Shown here piece by piece: positions 23,085 through 34,750 of a stretch of 54,817 bases of DNA (position 1 is the stretch's first letter; each line of letters begins with the position of its first letter). The notes below the pieces were generated by a model, which was given only the letters and a program-made list of their open reading frames with translations, was not told where the DNA came from and did not search any database. Both the position numbers and the translations under genes were made by a program. Source of the stretch: Chara braunii (taxonomy: Eukaryota > Streptophyta > Charophyceae > Charales > Characeae); NCBI GenBank assembly GCA_003427395.1, contig BFEA01000350.1, forward strand, positions 1,423,540-1,478,356, in the 5' to 3' direction.

Positions 23085-23522
23085 AATTTTCATCGGCGGC
23101 AAGTGTTGTCAGAACAGAAACCCTGACAAGGGTATCTGCCCTGTATTTTCAATGTCGGACAAAGCCTAAGTATCGATATAAGATTATGGAATTGATCTGA
23201 CAAAATAAAGCATGATATTGGATTATTCCGACTCGTCCGCAGGTTTGCGACTGGACCGCAGAGATGTGCGGCCGTAGAAAGACTAAAGTTAGACCTATCC
23301 AACCTATAATAATGTCGCGCGGCTGTTAAACCGCGTGATTCAGGGTCTAAATAGGCTAAAAAGAGGGTTGCGCCAGGGTATAGGGCCACGACGCAGAAGA
23401 TGTAGGAAGTATTTTGTTTTATAGGATCGAGGGGTTTGAAGTCGAGCCTTGGGGCCGATAGGCCAATGCCAAGACTTACCTGGTTTAATGGTCGACCAAG
23501 CCGCGGCCACGCGGATAACCGG
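23085..23522. other. Unassigned sequence between LINE-2 and the giant element
   Basis: No gene is supported. On the minus strand a TATAAAAC (about 23424-23417) is followed by pyrimidine-rich sequence, which could be the promoter part of an unrelated LTR. A near inverted repeat, TGTCAGAACAGAAACCCTGACA, lies at 23108-23129. I cannot assign either one. Confidence 0.3.
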
Positions 23523-24608
23523 TGTAGGGCCAAACCCCGGTAGACTTTCGAGCCTTAGTCGACCCCACTGCAGGTCCCAGATGGCTCGGCCCGCCCACGC
23601 TCATGCTCAGGGCGCGGGCCATTCGTCACAGGGTCACCCCCACCTAGTGCTTTGAGATGGATGGGGGAAGGCCATCGCGCGAAAGAGCTTTGACATTGGA
23701 GATATAACTCAACCCTCACGCCTCGTGGTAGTCTCGCTGGTCGTCCCTCAACGCTGATTTTTTCTGATTCTTTGTTGTGTTATCATGCAATTGCTCCTTC
23801 CAATACACAGACAGTCCAGGGATTCTTTGAGCATTTCTCTTCTCTTGTGCGTAGGCTAAGCGTCATTCTTAGGCCACGCACCATTTCTCTAAGCATTTGG
23901 CTATATGGCGTCATCGGGATGCGGCGGAGCCGTTCTCTCCCTCGCCTCTACACATCCATCGGATCTCACAATTTGCTTCCCACCTTCTTGAAGTAAGCCC
24001 CTTAGTCTTTTCGGGGTCCTCATATACATGCGCACACAACATCGCATTTTCCTTGGTACGTTTGCACTTTCAATCGCATTTCCAAGTCTCAAGTGCAAAA
24101 CTCATTTTCATGAGTTGGCTCTACATCGAGGGTCCCACAACCCGTTGTCCTTCTTCCCTTTCCCTCTTGGTGCTCAGTTTTTCTCGCCCTTATCCCGCTT
24201 AAGGCATTTCTAGCCATTACTCATCTGCATAATCCTACACAAGCAAGAAGATCCATACAATGTCCCCCGTTGGGAATCAACACATAGCCCTTCCCACATG
24301 CCTATCCTTTCCATGCCCTTTGGCTGTGCTTTGTTCCCTTCTTGTTGTTCAATCAACCCATCCTCTTCTCATAGTCATGCAGTCGGGGAAATGGTTGAGT
24401 CCAACTGACCTCTCTCTCAACTTATGTTTCCTTTCGGATCCCGCCTTTCTCCCACTTTTTTAAACGTCCTTTCTTTTGCCATCTTGGTGGCAAAAGGGAC
24501 CGGCTATCCTCCCCTTGTCCTCTTTCTCCAGCAACTGAGGTCTGATTTCGGTCACCGTCCGTACCCTGACAATGTTTCCAAGTGAGGGGAGAAGGGTTAG
24601 TCATATGT

Positions 24609-24685
<77 letters not shown>

Positions 24686-24784
24686 AACCCCTAATCAATT
24701 CAATCCCCCATAACAGCAACCAAACATCGATCACCCGCCCCATTAGTGAGAGACTGAATAAGTATATTTTGAAATAACATGGCA
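23523..24784 (-). repeat. LTR-like direct repeat, left copy, unique part
   Basis: Pairs with 52351 to about 53660 in the same orientation. The copies share the terminal TGTAGGGCC, long identical stretches and a (GA)n tract followed by AACCCCTAATCAATTCA-like sequence. The left neighbours of the two copies (ATAACCGG versus CACCATTTT) are unrelated, so the boundary is sharp. Read on minus, this is the 3' end of the downstream LTR. Open frames in it are not convincing. Confidence 0.8.
24609..24682. repeat. (GA)n microsatellite, left LTR copy
   Basis: A pure GA run with an equivalent at 53440-53526 in the right copy. The lengths differ, as expected for slippage. Confidence 0.9.
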
Positions 24785-27760
24785 ATGTGAAACTAGACTA
24801 ATGCTAACATATGCACAAAGGAGAAAAGTACAACAAACTTAAAGATCCGGATTAGGAACTTGATAGTGAAGACTAGGCTAGTGGAAACACATGCATAAAG
24901 GAGAAGAGATCAACAAAGTAAAAAATCCGGACCATGAACTTGACAATGAAGACTAGACTAGTCGAAGCACATGTACAATGAGTAGAGATCAACAAGGTAA
25001 AGCTCCGGAACATGAACTTGACAATGAAGACTACACCAGTGGAAGCACATGCACAAAGGAGAAGAGATCAACAAAGTAAAGATCCGGAACATGACTTGAC
25101 AATGAAGACCAGACTAATGGAAAACACATGCACAATGAGTAGAGATCAACAAGGTAAAGATCCGGAACATGAACTTGACAATGAGAGACTAGACTAGTGG
25201 AGGCACATGCACAAGGGATAACAGTTCAACAAAGGAGAAGATCCGGAACATGAACTTGACAATCAAGACTAGACTAATGNNNNNNNNNNNNNNNNNNNNN
25301 NNNNNNNNNNNNNNNNNNNNNNNNNNNNNNNNNNNNNNNNNNNNNNNNNNNNNNNNNNNNNNNNNNNNNNNNNNNNNNNNNNNNNNNNNNNNNNNNNNNN
25401 NNNNNNNNNNNNNNNNNNNNNNNNNNNNNNNNNNNNNNNNNNNNNNNNNNNNNNNNNNNNNNNNNNNNNNNNNNNNNNNNNNNNNNNNNNNNNNNNNNNN
25501 NNNNNNNNNNNNNNNNNNNNNNNNNNNNNNNNNNNNNNNNNNNNNNNNNNNNNNNNNNNNNNNNNNNNNNNNNNNNNNNNNNNNNNNNNNNNNNNNNNNN
25601 NNNNNNNNNNNNNNNNNNNNNNNNNNNNNNNNNNNNNNNNNNNNNNNNNNNNNNNNNNNNNNNNNNNNNNNNNNNNNNNNNNNNNNNNNNNNNNNNNNNN
25701 NNNNNNNNNNNNNNNNNNNNNNNNNNNNNNNNNNNNNNNNNNNNNNNNNNNNNNNNNNNNNNNNNNNNNNNNNNNNNNNNNNNNNNNNNNNNNNNNNNNN
25801 NNNNNNNNNNNNNNNNNNNNNNNNNNNNNNNNNNNNNNNNNNNNNNNNNNNNNNNNNNNNNNNNNNNNNNNNNNNNNNNNNNNNNNNNNNNNNNNNNNNN
25901 NNNNNNNNNNNNNNNNNNNNNNNNNNNNNNNNNNNNNNNNNNNNNNNNNNNNNNNNNNNNNNNNNNNNNNNNNNNNNNNNNNNNNNNNNNNNNNNNNNNN
26001 NNNNNNNNNNNNNNNNNNNNNNNNNNNNNNNNNNNNNNNNNNNNNNNNNNNNNNNNNNNNNNNNNNNNNNNNNNNNNNNNNNNNNNNNNNNNNNNNNNNN
26101 NNNNNNNNNNNNNNNNNNNNNNNNNNNNNNNNNNNNNNNNNNNNNNNNNNNNNNNNNNNNNNNNNNNNNNNNNNNNNNNNNNNNNNNNNNNNNNNNNNNN
26201 NNNNNNNNNNNNNNNNNNNNNNNNNNNNNNNNNNCACAAAGGAGAAGAGATCAAGAAAGTAAAAGATCCGGAACATGAACTTGATAATGAAGACTAGACT
26301 AGTGGAAGCACATGCACAAAGGAGAAGAGATCAACAAGGTAAAGATCCGGAACATGACTTGACAATGAAGACTTGAATAATAAAAAGCACATGCACAATG
26401 AGTAGAGATCAACAAGGTAAAGATCCGGAACATGAACTTGACAATGGGAGACTAGACTAGTGGAGGCACATGCACAAAGGAGAAAAGTTCAACAAAGTTA
26501 AAGATCCGGAACATGAACTTGACAATGAAGACTAGACTAGTGGAAGCACATACACAAAGGAGAAGAGATCAACAAAGTAAAAGATCCGGAACATCAACTT
26601 GATAATGACCACTAGACTAGTGGAAGCACTTGCACAAACGAGAAGAGTTCAATAAAGTAAAAGATCCGGAACATGAACTTTACAATGAAGACTAGACTAG
26701 TTGAAGCACGTGCACAAAGGAGAAGAGATTAACAAAGCAAAAGATCCGGAACATGAAGTTGACAATGAAGACTAGACAAGTGGAAACTCTGCACAAAGGA
26801 GAAAAGATCAACAAGGTGAAGATCCGAAACATGACTTGACAATGAAGACTAGATTAATGGAAAGCACATGCACAATGAGTATAGATCAACAAGGTAAAGA
26901 TCCGGAACATGAACTTGACAATGGGAGACTAGACTAGTGGAGTTACATGCACAAAAGAGAAGAGTTCAACAAAGTAAAAGATCCGAAACATGAACTTGAC
27001 AATGAAGATTATACTAGTGGAAGAACATGCACAAAGGAAAGACATCAACAAGGTAAAGATCCGAAACATAAACTTGACAATTAGAGACTAGACTAGTGGA
27101 AGGCACATACACAAAGGAAAAGAGTTCAACAAAGTAAAAGATCCGGACCATGAACTTGGCAATGAAAACTAGATGAGTGAAAGCACATGCACAAAGGAGA
27201 AGAGTTGAACAAAGTAAAAGATCCGGAACCTGAACTTGACAATGAAGACTAGACTAGTGGAAGCACATGCACAAAGGAGAAAAGATCAACAAAGTAAAAG
27301 ATCCGGAACATGAACTTGATAATGAAGACTAGACTAGTGAAAGCACATGCACAAAGGAGAAGAGTTCAACAAAGTAAAAGATCCGGAACATGAACTTGAG
27401 AATGAAGACTAGACTAGTGAAAGCACATGCACAAAGGAGAAGAGATCAAGAAAGTAAAAGATCCAGAACATGAACTTGATAATGAAGACTAGACTAGTGG
27501 AAGCACATGCACAAAGGAGAAGAGTTCAACAAAGTAAAAGATCCGGAACATGAACTTGACAATGAAGACTAGACTAGTGGAAACACATGCACAAAGGAGA
27601 AGAGATCAACTAAGTAAAATATCCGGAACATGAACTGGACAATGAAGACTAGACTAGTGGAAGCACATGCACAAAGGAGAGGAGATCAACAAGTAAAAGA
27701 TTCGGAACATGAACTTGATAATGAAGACTACATTAGTGGAAATACATGCATACGAAGGGA
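24785..27760. repeat. Satellite-like tandem array 1, ~80-bp unit
   Basis: The head-to-tail units of about 80 bp begin like GATCCGGAACATGAACTTGA and continue with AATGAAGACTAGACTAGTGG and CACATGCACAAAGGAGAAGA. Single-base differences and small indels separate the units. The array contains the 955-base N gap, so its true copy number is unknown. The same array follows the right LTR copy from about 53660 to the window end. It is non-coding. Confidence 0.9.
25280..26234. other. Assembly gap (955 N)
   Basis: A run of N inside tandem array 1. Long open frames across it are artefacts. Confidence 0.99.
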
Positions 27761-29440
27761 AGATCATCCGAAACATCACACTGAATATGAACAAGACAAA
27801 GAGATGCTAGACTAGCGAAAAACACATGCACATGAAGGGAAAGATCATCTAGATCAGCACACTAAGTGTGAACATGATAATGAAAAAGCACATGCATGTG
27901 AAGGGGAAATCAACCGGAACATCACACCAAGTATGAACATTACAATGAGTGACTAGACTAATGAAAAACATATGCATGTGAAGGGAAGATTATCCGGAAC
28001 ATCACACTAAGTATAAACAAGAAAAAGAGGTGCTAGACTAGATGGAAAGCATTTGCACATGAAGGGAAGATCAACCGAAACATCACACTAAGTATCAACA
28101 TGACAAAGAGATGCTAGATTAGATGGAAAACACTTGCATATGAAGGGAAGATCAACCGAAACATCACACTAAGTATGAGCATGACAATGCGTGATTAGAC
28201 TAATGAAAAGCACATGCATGTGAAGGGAAGATAAATCGGAACATCACACTAAGCATGAACATGACAATGAGTGATTAGACTAGATGGAAAATGCTTGCAT
28301 ATGAAGGGAAGATCAACCGGAACATCACACTAAGTATGAACATGACAATGAGTGATTAGACTAGATGGAAAACCCTTGCATATGAAGGAAAGATCAAATG
28401 GAACATCACACTAAGTGTGAGCAAAAAAAAAAACACATGCATGTGAACGGAAGATCATCCAGAACATCACACTAAGTTTGAGCATGAGAATAAGTGATTA
28501 GATTAATGAAAAACACATGTATGTGAAGGGAAGATCAACCGGAACATCACACTAAGCATGAACATGACAATGGGTAATTAGACTATTGAAAAACACATGC
28601 ATGTGAAGGGAAGATCATCCAGAACATCACACTAAGCATGAACAAGACAAAGAGATGCTATACTACATGAAAAACACTTGCATATGAAGGAAAGATCAAC
28701 CGGAACATCACACTAAGTATGAACATGACAACGAGTGATTAACTAGATGGAAAACACTTGCATATAAAGGGAAGATCAACTAGGACATCACACTAAGTAT
28801 GAACATGATAATGAGGGATTAGACTAGATGGAAAACACTTGCATATGAAAAGAACATGAACCGGAACATCACACTAAGTTTGAACAAGTCAAAGAGTGAT
28901 TAGACTAATGAAAGGCACATGCATGTGAAGGGAAGATCAACCGGATCATCTTACTATGTATGAGCAAGACAAAGAGATGCTAGACTAGACGGAAAGCACT
29001 TACATATGAAGCGAAGATCAACCGGAACATCACACTAAGTGTGAACAAAACAAAGAGTAATAAGACCAATGAAAAACACATGCATGTGAAGGGAATATCA
29101 TCCGGAACATCACACTAGGTATGGACAAGAAAAAGAGATGCTAGACTAGATGGAAAACACTTGCATATGAAGGGAAGATCAACCGGAATATCACACTAAG
29201 TATGAACATGATAATGAGTGATTAGACTAGATGGAAAGCGTTTGCATATGAAGGGAAGATAAATCGGAACATCACACTAAGTGTGAACAAGACAAAGAGT
29301 GATTAGATTAATGAAAGGCACATGCATGTGAAGGGAAGATTAACTGTATCATCATACTAAGTATGAGCAAGACAAAGAGATGCTAGACTAGATGGAAAAC
29401 ACTTACATATGAAGAGAAAATCATCCGAAACATCATATGC
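27760..29440. repeat. Tandem array 2, ~82-bp unit, diverged from array 1
   Basis: Units of roughly 82 bp contain AACATCACACTAAGTATGAA, GATTAGACTAGATGGAAAAC and TGCATATGAAGGGAAGATCA. Blocks such as GACAATGA..GA..AGACTA and AAGATCAAC match array 1 in the same order, so the second unit looks derived from the first. Mixed intermediate units occur at 27720-27840. Non-coding. Confidence 0.85.
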
Positions 29441-29469
29441 TATTACATAAGTGAACACAAGAGTCTAAG

Positions 29470-30510
29470 TAGGCAAGGTCACCAGAGTTGAATCAAAGGG
29501 CCATCTATGAAAGAAGCGCTATACTACCCACTTGTGTGAGTGTAAAAAATAAAATTTTCAAGCTTCCAAATCACCAAGATTGCATCATGGATCACTCACG
29601 GGTGAAGCGCTACACTACCTACTAGTGTGAGTGTGAAAATCAGAAGTTTTGAGAGCCCTAATCACCAAGATTGCATCAAGGAGCATCCATGTGTGAAGCG
29701 CTACACTACCTACTAGTGTGAGTGTGAAAATCACAAGTTTGGAGAGCCCAAATTACCAAGATTGCATCAAGGAGCATCCATGTGTGAAGCGCTACACTAC
29801 CTACTAGTGTGAGTGTGAAAATCACAAGTTTGAAGCTCCCAAATCTCCAAGATTGCATTAAGTAGCATCCATGTGTGAAGCGCTACACTACCTACTAGTG
29901 TGAGTGTGAAATTTACAAGTTTGAAGCTCCTAAATCACCAAGATTGCATCGTGGATCACTCATGGGTGAAGCGCTACACTACCTACTAGTGTGAGTGTTA
30001 AAATCACTAGTTTGAAGCTCCTAAATCACCAAGATTGCATTATGTAGCACCCATGTGCGAAGCGCTACACTACCTACTAGTGTGAGTGTGAAAATCACAA
30101 GTTTGAAGCTCTTAAATCACAAAGATTGCATCAAGTAGCATCCATGTGTGAAGCGCTACGCTACCTACTAGTGTGAGTGTGAAAATCACAAGTTTGAAGC
30201 TCCTAAATCACCAATATTGCATCATGTAGCATCCATGTGTGAAGCGCTACACAGCCTACTAGTGTGAGTGTGAAAAACACAAGTTTGAACCTCCTAAATC
30301 ACCAAGATTGCATCATGTAGCATCCATGTGTGAAGCGCTACACTACCTGCTAGTGTGAGTGTAAAAAACACAAGTTTGAAGCTCCTAAATTACCAAGATT
30401 GCATCATGTAGCATCCATGTGTGAAGCGCTACACTACCTACTGGTGTGAGTGTGAAAAACAAAAGTTTGGAGAGCCCAAATCACCAAGATTGCATCAAGA
30501 AGCATCTAGG
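29470..30510. repeat. Tandem array 3, ~91-bp unit
   Basis: About 11-12 units carry AAGATTGCATCATGTAGCAT, GTGTGAAGCGCTACACTACC and TACTAGTGTGAGTGTGAAAA. The units are well conserved. I see no similarity to arrays 1 and 2. Non-coding. Confidence 0.9.
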
Positions 30511-30540
30511 AAATAATCGGAGTACTACCTCTTAGTGCAT

Positions 30541-30791
30541 AAGTGAAAGGGAAGAGTTTGAGTAGCCCATGGAAGAGAGAAGGTGCAGTAAGAGAAGATG
30601 GAGGAGAAAGGAAGAGAGATGAGGAAGATGGAGATGGAGAAGAAGGGAAGGAAGGGAAAGAGAATGAAAGTAAGGAGGAGGAAGGAGGAGCTGAAGAGGG
30701 GAGAGAAAAGAAGGAAGAAGGAGGGGGTGAGGGGAAAGAAGAGGAAGAAGAACGAGGAGAGGAAGAAAAAGAACAAGAAGAAGAAGAAGAA

Positions 30792-30823
<32 letters not shown>

Positions 30824-30840
30824 AGAAGAGGAAGATTAGG
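30541..30840. repeat. Purine-rich tract with (GAA)n core
   Basis: About 300 nt are almost all purine on the + strand, including a GAA/GAG run at about 30770-30835. It gives artificial poly-Glu and poly-Leu frames. It lies at the edge of array 3. Confidence 0.85.
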
Positions 30841-33800
30841 GTGAAAAAACGTCTTCCTTCCTCTCACCTTGTTGATTCTTTGGTGTTGGTGTCCTCGTGA
30901 TGAAGCTTCCTCTCCTTGCACAATCCTCTCTTGGCTATGGTTTCCTTCTTCTCCAAGCCCTTCTCTCCTCCTCCCTTGCTTTCTCTGAGGCTATGGCAAG
31001 CTCCCCCAGCTATAGCTATCGAGTCCTCTCCTCTAGGAGGGCTAATGGGGCTCCTCTAGCCTCTCCTCCTCTCCTACACCCAAGAGGGATATGGCGGATC
31101 ACCTTCCAAGTGTCTCTCCCACCATCACTATCCTCTATAGTCCTTTCCACTACCTCCTAGTCTCCTTTAAGCTCTCCCACTAGCATGGGCTCCTCCCCTC
31201 TCACTCCAAGTGCAAAGGTGCTCCTGTGGGCTCACTTGGGCAGCATGGGCACTCCTCATGCAAATGTGAGAGTGGCGGACTGCATCCTCAACTTATGTAG
31301 GCTGAAACCAGCAGTCCGGCCAGCCCATGAGCCTCCTCATGAGCCTTGAGGTGAACCGAGGTACCCCCAAGGCAAAATTCCCTCACTAGGCCCTCCTAGA
31401 GGTACCTGGGCCTCATTTTGGCCAAGTGCATGAAGTCCAAGTGGTTGGTACCAACTCGGACTGCCTCTTGGCCTACCCCGGCCTCTTTTTCATTGATCAA
31501 ATGCTGCCCCATAGGGTCCTAATGCCCAAGGGGCAGCAGGGCCTTTTTCTTGATTTTTTCAAGTTTCGGCCTTTTTTGAGTAGGCCGGAGCATTTTTCCA
31601 TATGACGGCACATTTTCTGCCTTGGATCTGGCTGAGATCCAAGGCCAGCAATAATCCGAGCTACCCCCTAGTAGCCCTTGCTTCAATTTTGAGCCCTTAA
31701 GTCTTGTTTTTCAATTTTTGGTGCATCTGGCTCTCTTTTTGGGCCAAATGCACTGATTTGTCCTTTTCCCTCTTTTGTTTCTTTCCATTTTGGGCTGCCA
31801 CCTCATTCCGGAGCTAGCCGTTTTGAGCTTGCCCATAAAAATCGGCTAGTTTCTCTCTACCATGAGATCTGATCTCAGATCCATAGCCCAAAAGAAAACC
31901 GGCCACTTTTTTTTTGCATTTCCTCTCATTTTCAGCTTTTTAATTCAGATTTTATTGAGATATGGCCCTAAGGGTCATATCTCTGCCATCCGGATTGCCC
32001 TCCCTCATTCTAAGAGGGATGAGGTCACTGTTGGGACCTGCCAGTCCCTACTGTGCAGGTCCCAATAGGCCGGTACACTCTCCTCCACTCTTTTCTCCCT
32101 TTTTGTCTCATTCCCTCTCCTTTTTCTCTCATTCTTCTTTCTTTTCCTTTTATTTCAGTTGTGACAAGTGTCAAACTGCTGTGTACCCTCTTTCTAGGCC
32201 TTAGGGCCTTATTCAAGGCCAGGTTCATGGCTGTTACATGACCGTTACATCTCGGATTCCAATAATGGCACCCCCCATGTTCCTAGAGGGCTCCATTTTG
32301 CTCCCGTTTGTCCAATTTTGAGCCTCTTTTGCTCCGATTTTTTAAGGGCAACCTTTTTTTCATGTTGGACCTCTCAAGGCTCTATTTTCTTATGCCTTGC
32401 TAGTCCGAGATATCCCGAACTGCTGCGCAGCCTTTCCAACACCCTTATTCCACTTTTCTTTCTCCCATGGCTCCCTCACTTTCTCCCACTTGCACTAGTG
32501 GTGCTAATATTTTTCACCGTCTAGATCCTTGATCTCGACGGTGCCGCTCGCTTGCACAATTATTCCTTGTGTTTGCCCATGGTTCCCTTGGGACATCCCA
32601 AGTCCCCGCCATTTTCCTACTAACTCCATTTCTTTATCCCACCAGCGGTCCCGCCCGCGCGTGTCCTATTTTTTCAATTTTTTTATTATTTGGATCCATT
32701 TAGTCCCTGACAACATTCCGGACAACGTCCCATTTTTATTTTTTTGAGGCCCATTGCCCTTGCTGGTCTCATCATTTCTATGTGTGTGCCAATTTTTCTA
32801 GGCCATGAGATCTCATCTCACGGTTGCCGTTTACCGTCTTTACTTGCTCGTTGCCCAAATTGCTCCTTTCTTGCCTTTCCGGGTTTGTCGTAGCCTATTT
32901 CCCATTGGCCTTGGCATTCTCATGCAGTCCGTAATTTCTCAGACTGCAGTCATGGCTGTTTTTCATACCCACAGCCCCACAACTTGCCCCATGTTGAAAG
33001 AAAATGAAGCGTTAAATTTTCTAGTGCATCCGGGCTCAATATTGGCTCCAGATGCACCTAGAACATGTGTTTTCTCTCCCTCGTGCAGTCCGTTGCAACT
33101 CGGACTGCAATGGGGGTTAATTCCTTAGCCCCAATGCCCCACAAGTAGCCCCTACTCAAAAGAAAAAGAAACGGCCAATTCCCAAGTGCATCCGGTCTTG
33201 ATTTTGGCTCCGGGTGCACCTAAAACATGTGTTTCTCCTCATGCATGCATTCCGTTTTATTCCGGTTGTAAAAAAAATCAAAGAAAATCAATGTCCTTTG
33301 TAACCGCCATACTCCAGAATGAATCTGGTCATGGATGAATCTCCCCAAGTGACCATTTTTTACCGTTAAGGCATTTTTCTCTTTTCTTTTCTTTTCTTTT
33401 CTTTTTCTCCTCCTTTCTTGGACAGTAGGGACCTGTCAGTCCCTACCTATGGCACTCCCTACTGACGGCCAACTCACTCACTCCCTCTCAGTCTTTTTGT
33501 CTTATTCTCCCCCATTTTCTTTTCTTTTCTCTTTTTTTTTCTAGCATGCCAAGTGTCAAGTGACCGTTAAAGCCCTTTTCTAGCCTCTTCCTCTTAGTTT
33601 TGGCCCTCCCTATGCCCAAGGTGCAGTCCGTTATTTCTCGGACTGCAATAATGGTCTTCTCATGCCCATGGGAGCCTCCTTTTACTCCTACATTTATCCC
33701 ACAATGGTCCCTCCTACTCCGATTTTCTCTCGAAGGGATATTTTTTACATGAGGTCTTATTTGACTCTATTTTCTTGAGGGAGGCTGATCCGAGATTTTT

Positions 33801-34750
33801 CGGATTGCTCCCATGCCTCCCACTTCAGTTTTCTTTACTTTCCTTTTCCTTTTGGTCTTCCCGTTTGTCACCACTAGTACTTGAACTAGTGGTGCTAATA
33901 TTCTTGGTCGTCAAGATGTCGATCTTGACGGTGCAGCTTGCATTTATTATTTTTCCCTCATGCGGTGCCGCCATTTCGTCTTGGGACTTTCACATGTCCC
34001 CGCCAGTTGTCCCGTCGGTGGTCCCCGACACTTAGTCTCGTCGGTGGTCCCAAACACTTAGTCCCGCCGGTGGTCCCCGACACTTAGTCCCGTCGGCGGT
34101 CCCCGACACTTAGTCCCGCCGGTGGTCCCCGACGCTTAGTCCCATCGGCGGTCCCCGACACTTAGTCCCGTTGGCAGTCCCCGACACATTTCGCCTCGGA
34201 CGCCATTATTTTTACTTCGTCCCACGTGGCCCTGGGTGTCTTTCCCCGAGGTGTCCCATGCCCCTTGGGCGTCTTGTCGCCCCATAGCAACCCCTCTCCT
34301 TAGTCTTTCCTTGCGCCTTGTGCGTGCCGATCTCTTTGGTCGTGGGCCTTCGCTCCGAGGGTCCCATAGGTGGCCCCCACGTTGGACCCTCATTTCCTCG
34401 CTTCCCGCGGCTTCTGGCTGCCCATCCCTCGGCTTCCTCATTCCCTTATTGCTGTCGCGCTGCAATTGCTAGCTCAAAGGGCCCTTGGCCTTAGTTTTAT
34501 TGCATTCCGATGACCCTCCCGGCCTCCTACTATGTTCTATGTGCCCCTGTTCTTGCGCTCGCTTGCTTGCCGCCGCTAATTCTTTCCTCCTGTGGTTCTT
34601 TCCTCAGGGCATCACTCCCTTCTGCGGCCTAATCCTTTGTCTTTTCTCTCTCCTGCTTCCTCACTCCAGATTTCTCTGTTGTGCACAAATTGTCCGTATT
34701 CAATCTCTCGGGTGATGGGAAGTTATTCGGGACCCACCAGTCCCGACACA
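30841..34750 (-). other. Non-coding pyrimidine-rich sequence, probably the rest of the left LTR
   Basis: No gene is supported; the open frames are short and low in complexity. It holds a diverged tandem duplication with an offset of about 1.39 kb: 32030-32640 resembles 33425-34010, for example around CTAGTGGTGCTAATATT and GGGACCTG.CAGTCCCTAC. If the polypurine tract is the one complementary to 34751-34762, the LTR would end at GACACA (34745-34750) and so run from TG to CA. Confidence 0.4.
34008..34188. repeat. 26-bp tandem repeat, 7 units
   Basis: Units of the type TTAGTCCCGTCGGTGGTCCC plus CGACAC repeat head to tail with few differences. Confidence 0.88.

Noticed and set aside
25250-26278. 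Long open frames of about 330 codons on both strands
   Set aside because: They consist of the N gap translated as unknown residues.
24785-30510. Regularly repeated arrays resembling CRISPR
   Set aside because: Whole units of 80-91 bp repeat with no unique spacers, in a eukaryotic retroelement context; these are satellite-like tandem repeats.
30532-30921. Poly-Glu (+) and poly-Leu (-) frames
   Set aside because: Products of the purine-rich (GAA)n tract; no domain content.
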